DNA of 64,000 bases from Trinickia violacea (GTDB lineage: Bacteria; Pseudomonadota; Gammaproteobacteria; Burkholderiales; Burkholderiaceae): the NCBI RefSeq assembly GCF_005280735.1, contig NZ_CP040078.1:2046001-2110000 (forward strand), written 5' to 3'. Under the pieces are notes generated by a model. The model had not been told where the DNA came from, did not search any database, and worked only from the letters and a program-made list of their open reading frames with translations. A program made the translations under genes and the position numbers. Shown piece after piece: positions 1 through 9,136 of the stretch (its first letter is position 1; every line of letters starts with the position of its first letter).

Positions 1-1378
1 CGCCCGGCTTGCCCGCGACTTCCGTCACGTCGACGCGCGCCTCGCGCAGCGGGTACTGCGCCTTGATCTCCTGCGGGGCGTTGTCGTTGAGCAGCACGTA
101 GTCGGCGATCCAGGTGTTCAGGTACGAGCGCACGTTGTCGCGCGTCATGAAGCTGCCCACCTTGTCGCGCATGATCACCTTGATGTAATGCGCGAAGCGC
201 GAAGCGGCGAGCACGTAGGGCAGCATCGCAGAGATGCGCGCGTTGGCTGTGGCCTCGTTCGTGTTGTAGACCGACGGCTTGTTGGCCGTTTGTCCGCCGA
301 AGAACACGGCAAGCCCTTCGCTCTTCTTGTGGCATAGCGCGATGAAGCCGAGCGAATCCAGTTCCTTTTCGCGCCGGTCGGTGATCGCGACTTCGGTCGG
401 GCATTTCATCGCCTTGTCGCCCGCGGCCGTCTGGAAGATGTGATCGGGCAGCTTCTCCACCGCGCCGCCGCCTTCCACGCCGCGGATCGCTGCGCACCAG
501 CTGTACTGCGCGAACGCGTTGGTAATGCGCTGGCCCAGCGCGTACGCGGCGTTGCCCCAGAGATATTTCGAGTGATCGGTGCCGTCGACGTCTTCAATGA
601 AGCGCATGCCGTCGACCGGATTGCTGTCCGGATGATAGGGACGCCGCATCAGCACGTGCGGCAGCACCAGTGCGACGTAGCGCGAGTCTTCGCTCTTTCT
701 GAATTCGCGCCAGCGGTGCATGTCGATCGTTTCGAACACCTTCGACAGATCGCGCGGCACGCCGAGCTCGGTGAAGCTGCCCATATCGAACAATTGCGGA
801 TGGGCCGCCGAAATGAACGGCGCGTGCGCCGCCGCTGCGACCGAGGCGAGCTTTTCGAGCAGGCTCACGTCAGGGGTCTGGCGCGTGAAGTAGTAGTCGC
901 CGATCAGCACGCTGAACGGGTGCCCGCCGAACGTGCCGTATTCCTCTTCGTAGATCTTCTTGAAGAGCGCGCTCGTGTCGACGTCGATCGCCTTTTCGAG
1001 GTCGTTCTGCAAGTCCTTCTTCGATGCATTGAAGAGGCGCAGCTTGAGCCGCGTGCTGGTCTCGGTGTTCTTCACGAGGTAGTGCAGCCCGCGCCACGAG
1101 GCTTCGAGTGCCTGAAAGTCCGGGTGATGGAGCACCTTGTTCATCTGCTCGCCGATCAGCTCGTCGATCTTGCGGATGTGATCGTTGATCATCGCGACGG
1201 TGTCGCGGCTGATCGTCATGTTCTTGTCGAGCACCTGCAGCGCGAATTCGGCGAGCAGTTCGCGTGCGTGCTGCTGCTGCTCTTCGTCGTGGGCCATGCG
1301 GCCGTCCTGGACGATGCGGTCGAGCAGGGTGAGCGTTTCCGTTTGCGCGGGCGCGGCCGCGGCTTGAATATCCGACAT
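1..1378 (-). CDS. tssC: T6SS sheath large subunit TssC (VipB), 3' end cut by window edge
   Basis: This is the large subunit of the contractile sheath, which pairs with TssB in the cytoplasm around the Hcp tube. The ATG at 1378 follows a GGAGACGCTG ribosome site. About 459 codons are visible against a usual length near 495, so roughly 40 C-terminal residues lie outside the window. Family landmarks are the helical N-terminus, the NKVLHHPDFQALEASWRGLH block (about residues 78-97), the SVLIGDYYF segment and the GVEGGGAVEKLPDH region. tssB lies directly upstream on the same strand with a 24-nt gap. The family call is firm. Confidence 0.96.
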   Translation of the reverse strand, partial: MSDIQAAAAPAQTETLTLLDRIVQDGRMAHDEEQQQHARELLAEFALQVLDKNMTISRDTVAMINDHIRKIDELIGEQMNKVLHHPDFQALEASWRGLHYLVKNTETSTRLKLRLFNASKKDLQNDLEKAIDVDTSALFKKIYEEEYGTFGGHPFSVLIGDYYFTRQTPDVSLLEKLASVAAAAHAPFISAAHPQLFDMGSFTELGVPRDLSKVFETIDMHRWREFRKSEDSRYVALVLPHVLMRRPYHPDSNPVDGMRFIEDVDGTDHSKYLWGNAAYALGQRITNAFAQYSWCAAIRGVEGGGAVEKLPDHIFQTAAGDKAMKCPTEVAITDRREKELDSLGFIALCHKKSEGLAVFFGGQTANKPSVYNTNEATANARISAMLPYVLAASRFAHYIKVIMRDKVGSFMTRDNVRSYLNTWIADYVLLNDNAPQEIKAQYPLREARVDVTEVAGKPG

Positions 1379-1402
1379 CAGCGTCTCCTGAAGCAGCGGA
1401 AC

Positions 1403-1966
1403 TCAGTTCGCGGGCGTGTCGCCGGCGGGGGCGTCGGGCTCCGACGGCGCCGGCAGTTGCGCGACCTCGCCGTCTTGCGGATGGGCGGACTTGATCTCGG
1501 TCAGCCCCTGCGTGTTGTGCACCACGTCCTGCAGCAGCTTGTCGAGCTCGTCGTTGCCGTCGAGCTTCGTCAGCAAGTCGCGCAGGCGCAGCCGCGCCTC
1601 GTAGAGCTGCTTGAGCGGCGCAATCTGCTTGACGATCTCCACGGGGTCGAACTCGTCGATGTGCTCGAATTTCAGCGCGAGATTCAGCTTGCTGCCGTCG
1701 GAAGCCAGCGTGTTGTCGACTTGCAGCGCAACACGCGGGCCGATCGACTTCATCACGTCGTTGAAGTTGTCGCGATCGATGTCGACGAAGCGGCGCTCCG
1801 TCATTTTCGGCAGCGGCGTTTCGGGACTACCGGACAAGTCGGCAAGGATGCCGACGACCAGCGGCAATTCCCTTTTTTCAATGGCATTGCCGATTTCGAC
1901 GTCGTACGTGATCTGGACGCGCGGCGGGCGGTTCCTTTCGAACCAATGCTGTGTACTGTCAGCCAT
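1403..1966 (-). CDS. tssB: T6SS sheath small subunit TssB (VipA)
   Basis: TssB interlocks with TssC to form the sheath protomer. The protein is 187 aa from the ATG at 1966, which follows a TGAGGTGA ribosome site. A GTG at 1972 would add two residues but sits inside that ribosome site, so ATG is preferred. Visible landmarks are PPRVQITYDVEIG near the N-terminus, LPLVVGILADLSG, ERRFVDIDRDNFNDVM and a C-terminal helical LYEARLRLRDLLTKLDG segment that contacts TssC. The acidic, Pro/Ala-rich tail is normal for the family. It is first in a minus-strand operon with tssC and diverges from the tssJ-like gene across a 482-nt gap. Confidence 0.96.
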   Translation of the reverse strand: MADSTQHWFERNRPPRVQITYDVEIGNAIEKRELPLVVGILADLSGSPETPLPKMTERRFVDIDRDNFNDVMKSIGPRVALQVDNTLASDGSKLNLALKFEHIDEFDPVEIVKQIAPLKQLYEARLRLRDLLTKLDGNDELDKLLQDVVHNTQGLTEIKSAHPQDGEVAQLPAPSEPDAPAGDTPAN

Positions 1967-2448
1967 GGTCACCTCAGCAAGTTTCTTTTTCTAATACGTG
2001 GAATTCTCGGAATACGGCTTTTTTGTCTCTTTTATGACGCTTTTTTGTTTCTTGCATGACGAGCCGAAATTGCACGGGCAGGCCGTGCGGCTGTCATGCA
2101 TGCAGCTATTGAACCGCTTGCATGGAAATCGAAATCGAATATATGTTGCACGCCCGAGCGCAATAGAACCCCACGGATGCCACGCCGCAATCTGCGGCTA
2201 GCTTCCGTTCGAATCGGTCAGCATGCCTATGTTGCGGGAATGCCGACGCCAAAGGAATTTGAAAGAGAACCTTGAAAAATTCACCTGGCCGCTTAAAGAT
2301 AAGACAAAATTACTCTACGATAGACGTCAACGAATTTCAAACTAAATTTACGTGACGATTGGGGTACGCTTTAAAAACATCGCAATCCTTACATATTGAT
2401 TGCTAAAAAGACGAGAGAAGCACACACAGAGCGATAGGGGGTAGCGAA
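1967..2448. promoter_or_regulatory. Divergent low-GC regulatory region of the T6SS cluster
   Basis: This 482-nt gap separates the tssB and tssJ-like genes and is much more AT-rich than the flanking genes. No credible reading frame was found. It should hold both T6SS promoters. I saw no clear sigma-54 or sigma-70 box; weak TTGAAA and TACGAT motifs near 2272 and 2316 are not convincing. A 22-nt imperfect tandem repeat is listed separately. Confidence 0.5.
2017..2061. repeat. 22-nt imperfect tandem repeat upstream of tssB
   Basis: Two head-to-tail copies, 2017-2039 and 2039-2061, share the pattern GCTTTTTTGT, two to three variable bases, then CTT and ATGACG. About 19 of 23 positions match. They lie about 50-95 nt upstream of the tssB start, so they could be a regulator-binding direct repeat. 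That role is inference. Confidence 0.4.
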
Positions 2449-2940
2449 GTGACCAGCGCGTTGCGACTTGCAGGCTCCCGGCTGCCCGGTCTGCTGCACG
2501 GCTTGTTGCCGGTGCTGCTGCTGGCCGTGTTGTGCATCGCGGGGTGTTCCGCGTCGCTGCCCCGCGTCAAGATCGATTCACTCGCGATCAACGTCACGGC
2601 GCAAGCGAACCTCGATACGCCGATCGCCGTCGACGCCGTGCTGGTACGCAATCCTCAGCTATTCGACACGCTGCTCGGCCTGCCGTCGGCGAAATGGTTC
2701 GCCGAGCGCGATCAGATGCAGCGCGACTATCCGAGAGATCTCACGGTGCTGTCCTATGAGCTCGTGCCCGGCCAGCAGCTCACCGATCCCAAGTTCGCGT
2801 TCAAGGGCGAGCACGCCGCCGGCGTGCTGGTGTTCGCCGACTACCAGACGCCGGGGGCGCACCGCGTGCGCCTCGACGGCGGGCCGCCCAAGGCAGTGCT
2901 TCTGCTCGGCGACCAAGACCTTCAATTGATGTCCCGCTAG
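2449..2940 (+). CDS. tssJ: T6SS outer-membrane lipoprotein, TssJ-like
   Basis: The product is a 163-aa predicted lipoprotein. Translation starts at GTG 2449 after a GGGGG-rich ribosome site. A hydrophobic segment (about residues 15-32) ends in a lipobox LCIAGC, which would leave a lipidated Cys33. TssJ anchors the TssLM membrane complex to the outer membrane. The mature part is only loosely TssJ-like (a VLVRNPQLFDTLL segment and VPGQQ), so the call rests mainly on the lipobox, the size and the position directly ahead of tssK. It opens the plus-strand half of the cluster. Confidence 0.72.
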   Translation: MTSALRLAGSRLPGLLHGLLPVLLLAVLCIAGCSASLPRVKIDSLAINVTAQANLDTPIAVDAVLVRNPQLFDTLLGLPSAKWFAERDQMQRDYPRDLTVLSYELVPGQQLTDPKFAFKGEHAAGVLVFADYQTPGAHRVRLDGGPPKAVLLLGDQDLQLMSR

Positions 2941-2956
2941 AGGCGAGCCGCCTGAC

Positions 2957-4327
2957 ATGATGCGTACCCTGTTTCCCGATCCGATCTGCTGGTTCGAAGG
3001 CATGCCGCTCTTGCCGCAGCATTTCCAGACCCAGGCGCTGCACGCGGCGGGGCACGCCGCGTTGCTGGCCGGGGCGGCGCGGCCGCACTACTGGGGCGTG
3101 CTGGCGCTCGAGCAGGAAGAGGCCGGGCTCGCGGAAGGGCTCGTGCGCATCACTGCGCTGGACGCGATCCTCTCCGACGGCCTGCCGATTCGCCACACCG
3201 CCGACGATCCGGTGCTGCAGATCGACGTGCGCCAGGCGTTCACGACGCCGGAGCAGACGGTGACCGTCTATCTGGCGGTACCGCCGCTCTATCGCGGCGG
3301 CCAGCTCGATCAGCGCGGCTCGCGCTACCGGCAGCACGAAAGCGTGGACGTCCCCGATCTGGCCGCCGGCGCCGACCCGGCATCGGTGACGACATGGCGG
3401 CCGCGGCTGCATCTGATGACCGATCTCGGCAATCAGGAATACGACCGGCTGCCGTTGATGCGCCTGCGGCAGCAAGGCGGCGGCGTGGCGCTCACGGAGT
3501 ACGTGGTGCCGTGTCCGTTCGTTGCGCCCGAGTCGCTGCTCGGCCAGCGCGTGATGCGTGCCACCGTGCGCGCGCGCGAAAAGTGCGTGTTTCTCGCGGG
3601 CCGCCTCGATGCGGCGCGGCACGCCGGCGAACTCGACGATGTCGCGCAAATCGAGCGTCAACTCTCGGCGCTATGGATGCGCTTGCCGGAGGCGGAGGCT
3701 GCGCTGCTGTCGCGCTCGGTGCACCCGCTCGAGCTGTACTTCATCCTCGCCGGCATGGCGGGTGCGCTTGCCAGCCTGCGCCCGGAACGCGGCGTGCCCG
3801 TGTTCGCGCCGTTCGACTATATGGAATTGCTCGCGTCTTTCGATCCGCTGCTGGAATGGATCGATGCGGCGCTTGCGACGATCCGGCAGGGTTACCGGGT
3901 GCGCCAGTTCACCGCTGAAGGCGGGGGATTCTGGATCGCTCCGCCGTTCGAGGCGGGCGCGGCGCAAGCGGAACTGGTGATCGGCCTGCGCATGCCGGCC
4001 GACGCCGGCGAGCACGACGCCGCCGCGTGGCTCGAGCAGACTGTGATCGCGTCGCGCCCGCACGTGCCCACGCTCGCGCGTCAGCGGATGCGAGGTCTCG
4101 CGCGCCGCCCGCTTGGACGCGACGAGCGCGCGGCCTACAGCGCGGGCGACGACACCGCGATGTTCGCCATCGTGCTCGACGATGGGTGGTTCGATCGTCA
4201 GGAGCCGTTGCACATCGACGTGCGCGCGGGCGCGCGGGGCGTCGCGCCGTGGGCGGTGCAGCTTTTTACGCCGGCGGGCGAGGCGGGTGAAGGCGCCGCG
4301 GGGGCGCAGCGTGGCGGCAATGAGTGA
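2957..4327 (+). CDS. tssK: T6SS baseplate protein TssK (ImpJ/VasE)
   Basis: TssK is the cytoplasmic baseplate adaptor linking the TssFGE wedge to the TssLM membrane complex. The protein is 456 aa. The N-terminus carries the family signature WFEGMPLLPQHFQ (about residues 13-25). LELYFILAGMAGALASLRPE and FAPFDYMELLASFDPLLEWI in the middle are also typical. The ATG at 2957 is followed immediately by a second ATG and either could be used. The stop codon overlaps the start of tssL by 8 nt, indicating translational coupling. Confidence 0.95.
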   Translation: MMRTLFPDPICWFEGMPLLPQHFQTQALHAAGHAALLAGAARPHYWGVLALEQEEAGLAEGLVRITALDAILSDGLPIRHTADDPVLQIDVRQAFTTPEQTVTVYLAVPPLYRGGQLDQRGSRYRQHESVDVPDLAAGADPASVTTWRPRLHLMTDLGNQEYDRLPLMRLRQQGGGVALTEYVVPCPFVAPESLLGQRVMRATVRAREKCVFLAGRLDAARHAGELDDVAQIERQLSALWMRLPEAEAALLSRSVHPLELYFILAGMAGALASLRPERGVPVFAPFDYMELLASFDPLLEWIDAALATIRQGYRVRQFTAEGGGFWIAPPFEAGAAQAELVIGLRMPADAGEHDAAAWLEQTVIASRPHVPTLARQRMRGLARRPLGRDERAAYSAGDDTAMFAIVLDDGWFDRQEPLHIDVRAGARGVAPWAVQLFTPAGEAGEGAAGAQRGGNE

Positions 4328-5255
4328 CTTCGACAGCGGCCTCGGTGACGATCGTGACGCACGCGGGCCGCTGACGCGCGCCTTCGTCGCGGCGTTCGAG
4401 CACGCGACGGCGGCGCGCGCCGCCATCGAGCGACGCTTGGATGAGCTGTCCGATCCGGCGGCGCAGGCCGAGGAACTCGCCGCGCAGCTTTCGGCGGCGG
4501 CGCGGCGGCTCGCGCGCGAGGCGATGGCGTGGACGGGCGCCGCGGGCGAGACGGACATTGCCGCGGCGCAGTACGCGTTCGTGGTGTTGCTCGACGAGCT
4601 GCTGCTGTTCTCGGAGTGGCCGGGCAGCGCCGCGTGGGAAGCGCGGCCGCTGGAGATGCGGGTGTTCGGCACGCACGCGGGGGGCGAGCGCCTGCCCGAC
4701 GCGATCGAAGCGCTGCTCGCGCAGCGCGATCCTTCGCAACGCGATCTGGCCAGTGTCTATCTCGCGTGCCTGATGCTTGGGTTCAAAGGGCGCTTGCGTG
4801 GCGAGGCGGGTGCGCTGCGGCACGATCAGCTGCGGCACGCGCTCTTTGCGTTCGCGATGCAGCGCGATGCCGAACCGGCCAGGCTCGCCGCGCCGCTCGA
4901 ACGCGCGGGCGTCGCGCCGGGCCGCGCCGCGGCGCTCACGCAGATGTTTCCCGATCTTGCGCGCCTGGCGCTGCTGCTGGGCATCGGCGTGTGCGTGCTG
5001 CTCGGCATTTCGCACTTGGCCTGGTCGTTGGCGACGGCGCCCGTGCCGCCCGCTGTGACGCAGTTCCGGTCGCTCGCGCTCCTCGATCCATCGCCGCCGC
5101 GCGTGGACCGTTCGAGCGCGTCGGGCGTCGTCATGCCGCTGGTGCCGTCCGTGCCGCTGCGAACCGTCGACGCGGACAGTCTCGCCATGCGTACGGCAGC
5201 GCTACCCGAGACGGCCCGGCTTGAGGCGGCCCCGTCCGAAGGAGGGCGTCCATGA
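4320..5255 (+). CDS. tssL: T6SS inner-membrane protein TssL (DotU/IcmH)
   Basis: TssL is a bitopic inner-membrane protein that binds TssM and docks the baseplate. The frame is open further upstream, but the ATG at 4320, overlapping the end of tssK, gives the expected MSDFDSGL start and 311 aa. The cytoplasmic DotU domain shows AQYAFVVLLDELLL near residues 80-93 and LASVYLACLMLGFKGR near residue 142. One membrane segment lies at about 212-236, followed by a short Pro/Ser-rich periplasmic tail. No peptidoglycan-binding OmpA domain is present. It overlaps tssM by 4 nt (ATGA). Confidence 0.93.
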   Translation: MSDFDSGLGDDRDARGPLTRAFVAAFEHATAARAAIERRLDELSDPAAQAEELAAQLSAAARRLAREAMAWTGAAGETDIAAAQYAFVVLLDELLLFSEWPGSAAWEARPLEMRVFGTHAGGERLPDAIEALLAQRDPSQRDLASVYLACLMLGFKGRLRGEAGALRHDQLRHALFAFAMQRDAEPARLAAPLERAGVAPGRAAALTQMFPDLARLALLLGIGVCVLLGISHLAWSLATAPVPPAVTQFRSLALLDPSPPRVDRSSASGVVMPLVPSVPLRTVDADSLAMRTAALPETARLEAAPSEGGRP

Positions 5256-8200
5256 CGCTCGTCGTGATCCTGCTCGGGCTGATCGCGCTGATTCTGTTGG
5301 CGCTCGTTGCGTTCGCCGTTTGGCAATGGTGGCGCAGGCGCGAGGACGGCAGGCCGTTGCGCAGTTTTCGCGCGGCCGTGCGCGCCGCCCACGCGGCGAT
5401 GGGCGTGCCCGACGCGTATTCGATTCCGCGCATTCTCGCGACCGGGTCGCCTGCCGCGATCGATGCGCTGTGCCGCAGCTGGCGCATGACGCCGGCGGGC
5501 GACCCCGGCTGGTACGGTCGCGTGTGGCACGACGCGGAAGGACTGCTGATCGCCGAGCCGAACGACATGCTCGCGGCCCCTCCCGCCGACCGCCAACTCG
5601 GCGTCTGGCGCAGGCTGCTGCGCGCGGTGCTGCGCAACCGGCCGGGCCGTCCGCTCGACGCGATCCTGTGGGTGATCGCGGCCGATGCGCTCGTCACGGA
5701 GGACGGTCAGCCGCGCGAAACGTCGGCGGTCGCGCTCGAATCGTCGCGCAAGCTGTTCGCGCTGCAGCGGCAATTCGGCCAGATGCTGCCGCTCTATGTC
5801 GTGATCAGCGGCTGCGATGCGATTCCGGGTTTCGATGCGCTCGCCACCGGTTTGCAAGGCGCGGCGGGCGGCGCACCGCTTGGCTGGGCCTCGCCTTATC
5901 CGCCCAAGCGCGCGTACGAGGACGAGTGGATCGGCGAGGCGTTCGCGACGATGCGCAACGCGCTGACCGAAACGATCGCCGAACTCGGCACGCTCAACGG
6001 CGGGGTCGGCGAGGGCCTGTTTCTGCTGCCGCAGCGCATCGATGCGTTGCGCACGCCGTTGCGCGAGCGCATCGATCTTGCGCTGCGCGGTGGCGCGGAC
6101 GGCACGGCGCCGCTGTTGCGCGGCATCCATTGCGTCGGCTCGGTGCCCGAGCGGCTGCCGCCGGGCGACGCCAACGGCGTGTTGGGTCTGCGCGCGAGCG
6201 CGCCGGCGTTCGCCGCGCGCCTGTGGCACGACGTCGTGCTGCGCGGTCAGGGCCTCGCCTGGCCGATCCCGCGCGTGCTCGCACTGCGCATGCGGCGGCA
6301 CCGGGTGGCGACGATTGCCGCCGCGGCGCTGGCAGTGTGCTGGTGCGTGGGGCTGGGCGTCTCGTGGTGGCACCTGCGCAGCGATGCGCGCACGCTCGCC
6401 GGCGCATACGATTCGCTGACGCTCGCGCTGACCACCTACCGCGAGTCCGACCGGAGCGATGCGGCCGCCGCCAAAGTGCTCGGCACGGCGGCGGGGACCT
6501 TGATGAACGTGCCGCGCTGGCGCCTGACGTCGCCGTTCATGCCGCTTTCCTATATGACGCTGGAAAGCGAGCTCGACGACACCCAGGAACAGATGCTGCG
6601 CAGCGTCGTCTTCGCGCCGCTGCGCGACCGTCTCATGCAACGGTTCGCGGATTTGTCTTGCGCGGCAGGCGCCGCCTCCGGTGCGGATGCGACGCAGGAG
6701 ACGGCTGCCAAGCCTCAGGATCTGCCGGAGTACCTTGGCGGCACCCAGCTCGTCGCCAAGGCGGCGCAAATCGAGCATCTGATTTCCCGCTACAACGAGC
6801 TGGTGGAGATCGGCACCGGCGATCTCGCGATGCTGGCGCAACTGCTGCGCGAGGCCGAGGGCGTCACGCTCGCGCCCGAGCGTGTGCCCGATCGCGAGTC
6901 GCTCGATGCCGTCGTGCGCGACATTGTTGTCGACAACGGCTTGGTGCAGTTCAGCAGCGCCCCGGCCGTGGCGGCGCGCCAGCGCGCGAGCCTATGCTTC
7001 GAGCAATCGTTCGATGCGTGGTTCGATCGTGTCTATTCGGATTCGACGCTGACCGCTAACGCGGCGTTGGTCCAGACGGCGCTGACGGACTTGCGCGCGC
7101 CGGGCGCGACACCGACGGACGCCGCGCTGAGCACACTTGCGAGCGGCATCGATACGCTCGCGGCGCAGGTCGACACCGCCGATCACGGCTGGGCGAGCGC
7201 ACATGGCAAAGAGCTGGTGCCGGGCCTCACGACGACGTTCGACACGGCCCAGCATCTGCAACTGATCGGCGCCGCGCCTGTTGCAGCCGTGCTTGCGCAC
7301 GAAGAAGCCCAGCAGAACGCGTTCTCCGCGCGCTGGCTGGTGAGCGGCAATCTGCCGGGCGTGTTGAGCGCGACGCCCGCAAGCGGACTGCAGCTCGCCG
7401 CCGACTTGCCGCAGTTGCGCGAAGCGCTGCGCACGCTGCTTGCGCAGCCGTTTGCCGGCGGCTCGCCCAATGCGAACGCGGCGATCCGCAGCGTCGATGC
7501 GGCGAGCGCGCAGCGCGCACTGGCGGTGTTGCCCGCGTACCGGCAATACGTTGCCGGGCCGCTTGCGCAAGCTCCCGATGCTTACCGCGGCCCCTTGCTC
7601 GCCGCTGCCGGAAACGACGCCGTGCAAAGCATGGTGGGCGCGCTGTCGGCGCCGGCCTCGCCCGCGACCCAGCGCGACGTCGCCTCGGCCGCGGACGCCG
7701 CGATGCAATTCGACGCGCTAAAAAAGAGCGCGCTGGATCTGATCGCCGCCTTCGATTCGCTCGGCCGCGACGATCTCGCGACGACTGTCGCCCTGCGGGT
7801 GAGCGACGCCGCCTTGGCTGTCCTGCGCGCGTCCGATGCGCAGCTGGAGTCGCTCGCGCCGTTCCGCCCCGTGCGCGGCGACTTTTCCGGCTGGAACGGC
7901 AGCCCGGGCGGCGCGCTGCGCGCGTTCGGCGCCGCCACGCCGCAGGCGCTGCAAACGTATCTGGCCGCGCAAGCGGCAGCGGTGGCCGAGGCCGCGGGCA
8001 GCGCCGCGAGCGCGCTCGATTGGCTGAATGCGCAAAAGCCGCCGCTCGAACCGTCCGACGCGCGGCTGGTCGCCCGGTGGAGGGCATTGTCGGCGGATCT
8101 CACGCAGTACCGAGCCAAGAGCCCCGCGAGCGCGATGATCGCGGTGCCCGCGATCATCTCCGAGCAGCTCGACAAGCTCGATCTCAACAACTGCAGCGCG

Positions 8201-9136
8201 ACGCTCGAGCAGATCGACGTGCCGGCGGCCGGCGATATCGTGGCGAGCGCGGGTGTGCGGCTCGTGTCGTCGGCGCGCGAGCAGTGTTTCAGGCTGCAGA
8301 TGGGCACCGGCATGGAGGCCTACGAGCAGATCCGGAACTTCTTCGCGCGCTATCTGGCCGGACGCTTCCCCTTTGCCGCCGATGCGAACGCGCCGGCCGC
8401 CGACGTGCGCCAGACCGCGGCGTTCGTCGCGCTGCTCGACGCCCATCTCGCCGATGCGCAGCGCGGACTCGCGGCGGCAGCGGCGGTCGGGCGCGGGCGT
8501 CCCGATGAGGCGCGCTTCATCGCGCAGCTCGCTGCCGCCAAGCCGTGGCTCGACGCGCTCCTCGCGCGCGGCGCGGACGGCTCGCTGCAAGGCATGGAGC
8601 TCAGCGTCGAATGGCGCGTCGATCGCGTCGACGAGGTGGGCGCGGATCAAGTCATCGAATGGAAGCTCGCGAGCGGCAGCGACACGCTGACTTACCCGTC
8701 CTCGGGCGAGCCGCCCGTGCGCTGGAAGCCGGGGCTGCCGGTGTCGATCAGCTTGCGCTGGGCGAAGGACGCGCCGTGGCAGCCGATGTTCGACGCCGCG
8801 CAACCGACGCTCACGGGCGCAAACGGCGTCGCGACCTGGAGCGCCGCCGACGCGTGGGCTTTCCTGCGCATTGCGCGGCTGCATCAGATGCCGGCGGACG
8901 CGGGCGCCGCGATCGCGGGGCAGTCGCCTCGGCTGCTGTTTACGGTGCCGGTGCGTGACCGCAACGGCGCGATACAGACGGCGCGAATGTATCTGCGCGT
9001 CGGCTTCATCAACGCGGCGAAGGCGCCTCAGGCGATTCCCGACTTGCCGGTTGCCGCACCCGGCTACGGCGTACCAGGGACGACGACGCTCGGCTACCCG
9101 CCGGCCGCGGGCTTCTCGGAGGCGGGCCGCGGATGA
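5252..9136 (+). CDS. tssM: T6SS inner-membrane protein TssM (IcmF/VasK), degenerate NTPase motifs
   Basis: TssM spans the inner membrane and reaches the periplasm, where it contacts TssJ. It is 1294 aa, a normal size. Membrane segments lie at about residues 3-24 and 351-371. The cytoplasmic region between them should hold an NTPase fold, but the Walker A position reads ATGSPAAIDAL without the GK[S/T] triplet. The expected DTAGR motif is replaced by a LIAEPND stretch. ATP use by this copy is therefore unlikely. The long periplasmic part and C-terminal beta-rich region look complete. The stop overlaps the tssA start by 4 nt. Confidence 0.94.
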   Translation: MTLVVILLGLIALILLALVAFAVWQWWRRREDGRPLRSFRAAVRAAHAAMGVPDAYSIPRILATGSPAAIDALCRSWRMTPAGDPGWYGRVWHDAEGLLIAEPNDMLAAPPADRQLGVWRRLLRAVLRNRPGRPLDAILWVIAADALVTEDGQPRETSAVALESSRKLFALQRQFGQMLPLYVVISGCDAIPGFDALATGLQGAAGGAPLGWASPYPPKRAYEDEWIGEAFATMRNALTETIAELGTLNGGVGEGLFLLPQRIDALRTPLRERIDLALRGGADGTAPLLRGIHCVGSVPERLPPGDANGVLGLRASAPAFAARLWHDVVLRGQGLAWPIPRVLALRMRRHRVATIAAAALAVCWCVGLGVSWWHLRSDARTLAGAYDSLTLALTTYRESDRSDAAAAKVLGTAAGTLMNVPRWRLTSPFMPLSYMTLESELDDTQEQMLRSVVFAPLRDRLMQRFADLSCAAGAASGADATQETAAKPQDLPEYLGGTQLVAKAAQIEHLISRYNELVEIGTGDLAMLAQLLREAEGVTLAPERVPDRESLDAVVRDIVVDNGLVQFSSAPAVAARQRASLCFEQSFDAWFDRVYSDSTLTANAALVQTALTDLRAPGATPTDAALSTLASGIDTLAAQVDTADHGWASAHGKELVPGLTTTFDTAQHLQLIGAAPVAAVLAHEEAQQNAFSARWLVSGNLPGVLSATPASGLQLAADLPQLREALRTLLAQPFAGGSPNANAAIRSVDAASAQRALAVLPAYRQYVAGPLAQAPDAYRGPLLAAAGNDAVQSMVGALSAPASPATQRDVASAADAAMQFDALKKSALDLIAAFDSLGRDDLATTVALRVSDAALAVLRASDAQLESLAPFRPVRGDFSGWNGSPGGALRAFGAATPQALQTYLAAQAAAVAEAAGSAASALDWLNAQKPPLEPSDARLVARWRALSADLTQYRAKSPASAMIAVPAIISEQLDKLDLNNCSATLEQIDVPAAGDIVASAGVRLVSSAREQCFRLQMGTGMEAYEQIRNFFARYLAGRFPFAADANAPAADVRQTAAFVALLDAHLADAQRGLAAAAAVGRGRPDEARFIAQLAAAKPWLDALLARGADGSLQGMELSVEWRVDRVDEVGADQVIEWKLASGSDTLTYPSSGEPPVRWKPGLPVSISLRWAKDAPWQPMFDAAQPTLTGANGVATWSAADAWAFLRIARLHQMPADAGAAIAGQSPRLLFTVPVRDRNGAIQTARMYLRVGFINAAKAPQAIPDLPVAAPGYGVPGTTTLGYPPAAGFSEAGRG

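Noticed and set aside
440..2059. 539-aa plus-strand open frame over tssC and tssB
   Set aside because: It is antisense to two clear T6SS genes, Arg/His/Val-rich in the way of high-GC shadow frames, and has no recognisable domain.
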